Shown piece by piece: positions 5,767 through 7,154 of a stretch of DNA of 7,154 nucleotides. Position 1 is the first letter of the stretch; the number at the start of each line of letters is the position of its first letter. The translations under genes were made by a program, and so were the position numbers. This DNA comes from UBA4416 sp043719555 (GTDB taxonomy: Bacteria; Bacteroidota; Bacteroidia; B-17B0; Aurantibacillaceae). The notes under the pieces were generated by a model. It did no database searches. It saw only the letters and a program-made list of their open reading frames with translations, and was not told the DNA's origin. The stretch is taken from positions 1 through 7,154 of the forward strand of contig JAYSTR010000205.1 in NCBI GenBank assembly GCA_043719555.1. Reading direction: 5' to 3'.

Positions 5767-7154
5767 TTACATAACTGTAACATGCCCAACATAGTTGTGC
5801 CTTTTGCCATTTACATCTACTATTTTTACTTTATAAGAATAAATATCTTGCTTTACTATTAGGCCTTTAACCGTTCCATCCCAACCAAGATTTATATCTT
5901 TACTTGTATAAATTTGTTCGCCCCATCTATCAAAAATGAGCATTTCAAATTTATCAATACCAATACCTTTTCCAGTAAATACATCATTAGTTCCGTTTTC
6001 ATCTATTGGAGAAAATGCATTTGGAATATAAAAAGCGAATTCTGGTTTTATCTCTACGTTATTATATACCGTATCCCTGCAGCCATATTGATTTTTTACA
6101 ATTAATTCTACTGTATAAGTAGATGACGTTTCATCATTATAAAAATGTGTGGGATTTAAATTTACAGAGTCAATTTTTGGACCATCACCAAAATTCCAAT
6201 ACCACGTTGTGTAGTTTTCTGATTGATTAGTAAAAGCTTCTAACGGAGTAATAATACTTCCAGGATTTGGATCTACTGTAAAATTAGCAACAGGTACTGG
6301 ATATACCGTAATAAAGTTTGGTTTGGTAATAGAATCAACACAACCAGCCGTAGTAGTTACTTTTAATTTTATAGAGTAAGTTGCTAAATTACTATTACTT
6401 GTATTTGTAAAGGAATGCACTTGGTCAACATTGGTTGTACTTGTTGCGTACGTTCCATCGCCAAAAGTCCAAGTCCAAGTGTTTAATAATTCTGGACCAG
6501 TTATTGGAGCAGTAAAATCACTAAAGGTTGTATTAAATTTTTCACCACAACCAGCTGGATCACTCACCGTAAAATTTGGTCTAGGTACATAATTTACTTT
6601 TACCACATTGGTATATGTTTCGCTACAGTTATTGCTTGTTTTAGCAACTAACGTAACCGTAAAAGTTCCACCTTGAGCAAATACATAACTTGGGTTTTGC
6701 AAAGTACTTTCAGTCGTTGCAGGCGAATTATTAAAATCCCAATTGTAGGATTGTATATTAGGGCTATTAAATGCTGGTGTTGTTGTAAAGCTTAATGGTA
6801 ATCCGGCGCAAGCAATACCAGGCGTAAATGTTAAAATAGGTTTTTGATACACATCAATCACTTTCGGAACGTTAGTTTGACAACCTTTATCAGAGGTTAC
6901 AATTAAATTAGTGGTGTACGTTCCTGCATTATTATAGGTATGTGTTGTTATTAGTCCAGCACCAAATCCACCATCACCAAAAGTCCAAGCGTAAGCTGTG
7001 TTTGTTACAATGGCATTTATTGATGGAGTCGCATTAAATGAATTTGGTTGAGCATTAATACAATTGGCCACAAACACAAAATCAGGAATAGGATTAGGGT
7101 TTACTAAAGCTGTAATGGTATTTGTAGAGTTGCTACAAACTAAACCTGGAAACG
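5767..7154 (-). CDS. Large PKD-repeat surface protein with CHU_C (T9SS type B) sorting domain, C-terminal part
   Basis: The frame is open from the window edge (first whole codon 7152-7150) to TAA at 5769-5767, giving 461 visible residues; the N-terminus is outside. A GTG at 7077 is in frame but lies inside the repeat array and is not a start. Four PKD-type beta-sandwich modules are visible, centred on WTFGDG (residues 56-61), a degenerate YNWDFNN (136-142), WTWTFGDG (226-233) and WYWNFGDG (317-324). Each ends with a GC/NC motif (KGCQT, NNCSE, AGCVD, YGCRD). Residues about 372-461 are the gliding-motility-associated C-terminal domain: FYIPNAFSP, NGTNDVF, FDRWGEQIY, GWDGTVKG, DIYSYKVKI and GHVTV. 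Such proteins are exported by T9SS and act as cell-surface adhesins or structural proteins; no enzymatic domain is visible. The gene is convergent with rluF, with 11 bp between stops. Confidence 0.93.
   Translation of the reverse strand, partial: FPGLVCSNSTNTITALVNPNPIPDFVFVANCINAQPNSFNATPSINAIVTNTAYAWTFGDGGFGAGLITTHTYNNAGTYTTNLIVTSDKGCQTNVPKVIDVYQKPILTFTPGIACAGLPLSFTTTPAFNSPNIQSYNWDFNNSPATTESTLQNPSYVFAQGGTFTVTLVAKTSNNCSETYTNVVKVNYVPRPNFTVSDPAGCGEKFNTTFSDFTAPITGPELLNTWTWTFGDGTYATSTTNVDQVHSFTNTSNSNLATYSIKLKVTTTAGCVDSITKPNFITVYPVPVANFTVDPNPGSIITPLEAFTNQSENYTTWYWNFGDGPKIDSVNLNPTHFYNDETSSTYTVELIVKNQYGCRDTVYNNVEIKPEFAFYIPNAFSPIDENGTNDVFTGKGIGIDKFEMLIFDRWGEQIYTSKDINLGWDGTVKGLIVKQDIYSYKVKIVDVNGKRHNYVGHVTVM
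5770..6039 (-). other. CHU_C / T9SS type B C-terminal sorting domain
   Basis: This is the last 90 residues of the PKD protein. The FYIPNAFSP opening, the NGTNDVF motif, FDRWGEQIY, and the GWDG followed by the DIYSYKVKI strand are diagnostic of the gliding-motility-associated C-terminal domain family. The domain ends exactly at the stop codon, as is usual. Confidence 0.93.
6040..7062 (-). repeat. Tandem PKD-like modules (four units)
   Basis: Four consecutive protein modules of about 70-90 residues each share the plan Cys-start, W-x-F-G-D-G core, H/V-x-F strand, T-Y-x-V/I-x-L-x-V strand, and Gly/Asn-Cys end. They are divergent at the DNA level. The second unit has lost the GDG core and the fourth has lost the opening cysteine. 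Residues ahead of the first unit (LVCSNST...ALVNPNP) are the end of another unit, so the array continues beyond the window. Confidence 0.8.

Noticed and set aside
5767..5780. TTAC-ataact-GTAA as a possible terminator
   Set aside because: The stem is only 4 bp and AT-rich, with no following T-run.
5914..6105. Short + strand open frame opposite the CHU_C domain
   Set aside because: It is an antisense shadow of the sorting domain coding sequence; the peptide is low in complexity and unlike any family.

Overview
The window is AT-rich, densely coding DNA from a member of the Bacteroidota (Bacteroidetes). The lineage call rests on two kinds of type IX secretion (T9SS) C-terminal sorting tail (two type A tails and one type B/CHU_C tail), on a tandem-PKD surface protein, on Sec signal peptides without recognisable Shine-Dalgarno sequences, and on low GC. 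I cannot assign a genus.

Layout: positions 1-5755 hold five genes on the + strand. They are (1) the 3' end of a T9SS-exported protein with an Ig/PKD-like module; (2) a PhoD-like phosphatase/phosphodiesterase with a signal peptide and a type A sorting tail; (3) a probable lipoprotein fusing an imelysin-like helical domain to a di-heme cytochrome c peroxidase (MauG/CcpA type) domain; (4) a MarC-family membrane protein; and (5) RluF-type 23S rRNA pseudouridine synthase. Genes 1 and 2 overlap by 32 bp (11 bp with the alternative start), genes 2 and 3 overlap by one base (TAATG), and the gap to gene 4 is only 29 bp. Genes 1-4 therefore look co-transcribed. rluF follows after 75 bp that contain a small inverted repeat and a weak promoter-like box. 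Positions 5767-7154 hold, on the - strand, the 3' part of a large PKD-repeat protein ending in a gliding-motility-type (CHU_C) sorting domain. It converges on rluF with 11 bp between the stop codons.

How the genes may work together: the secreted PhoD-like enzyme and the periplasm-facing haem peroxidase/imelysin-like protein are the one pair whose tight coupling suggests a shared role. PhoD enzymes are iron- and calcium-dependent and imelysins are linked to iron, so a phosphate/iron acquisition or surface-redox role is conceivable, but this is inference. MarC and RluF look like ordinary housekeeping or uncharacterised neighbours. No RNA genes, CRISPR arrays, insertion sequences or integration sites were seen, and no gene-free stretch exceeds 80 bp.
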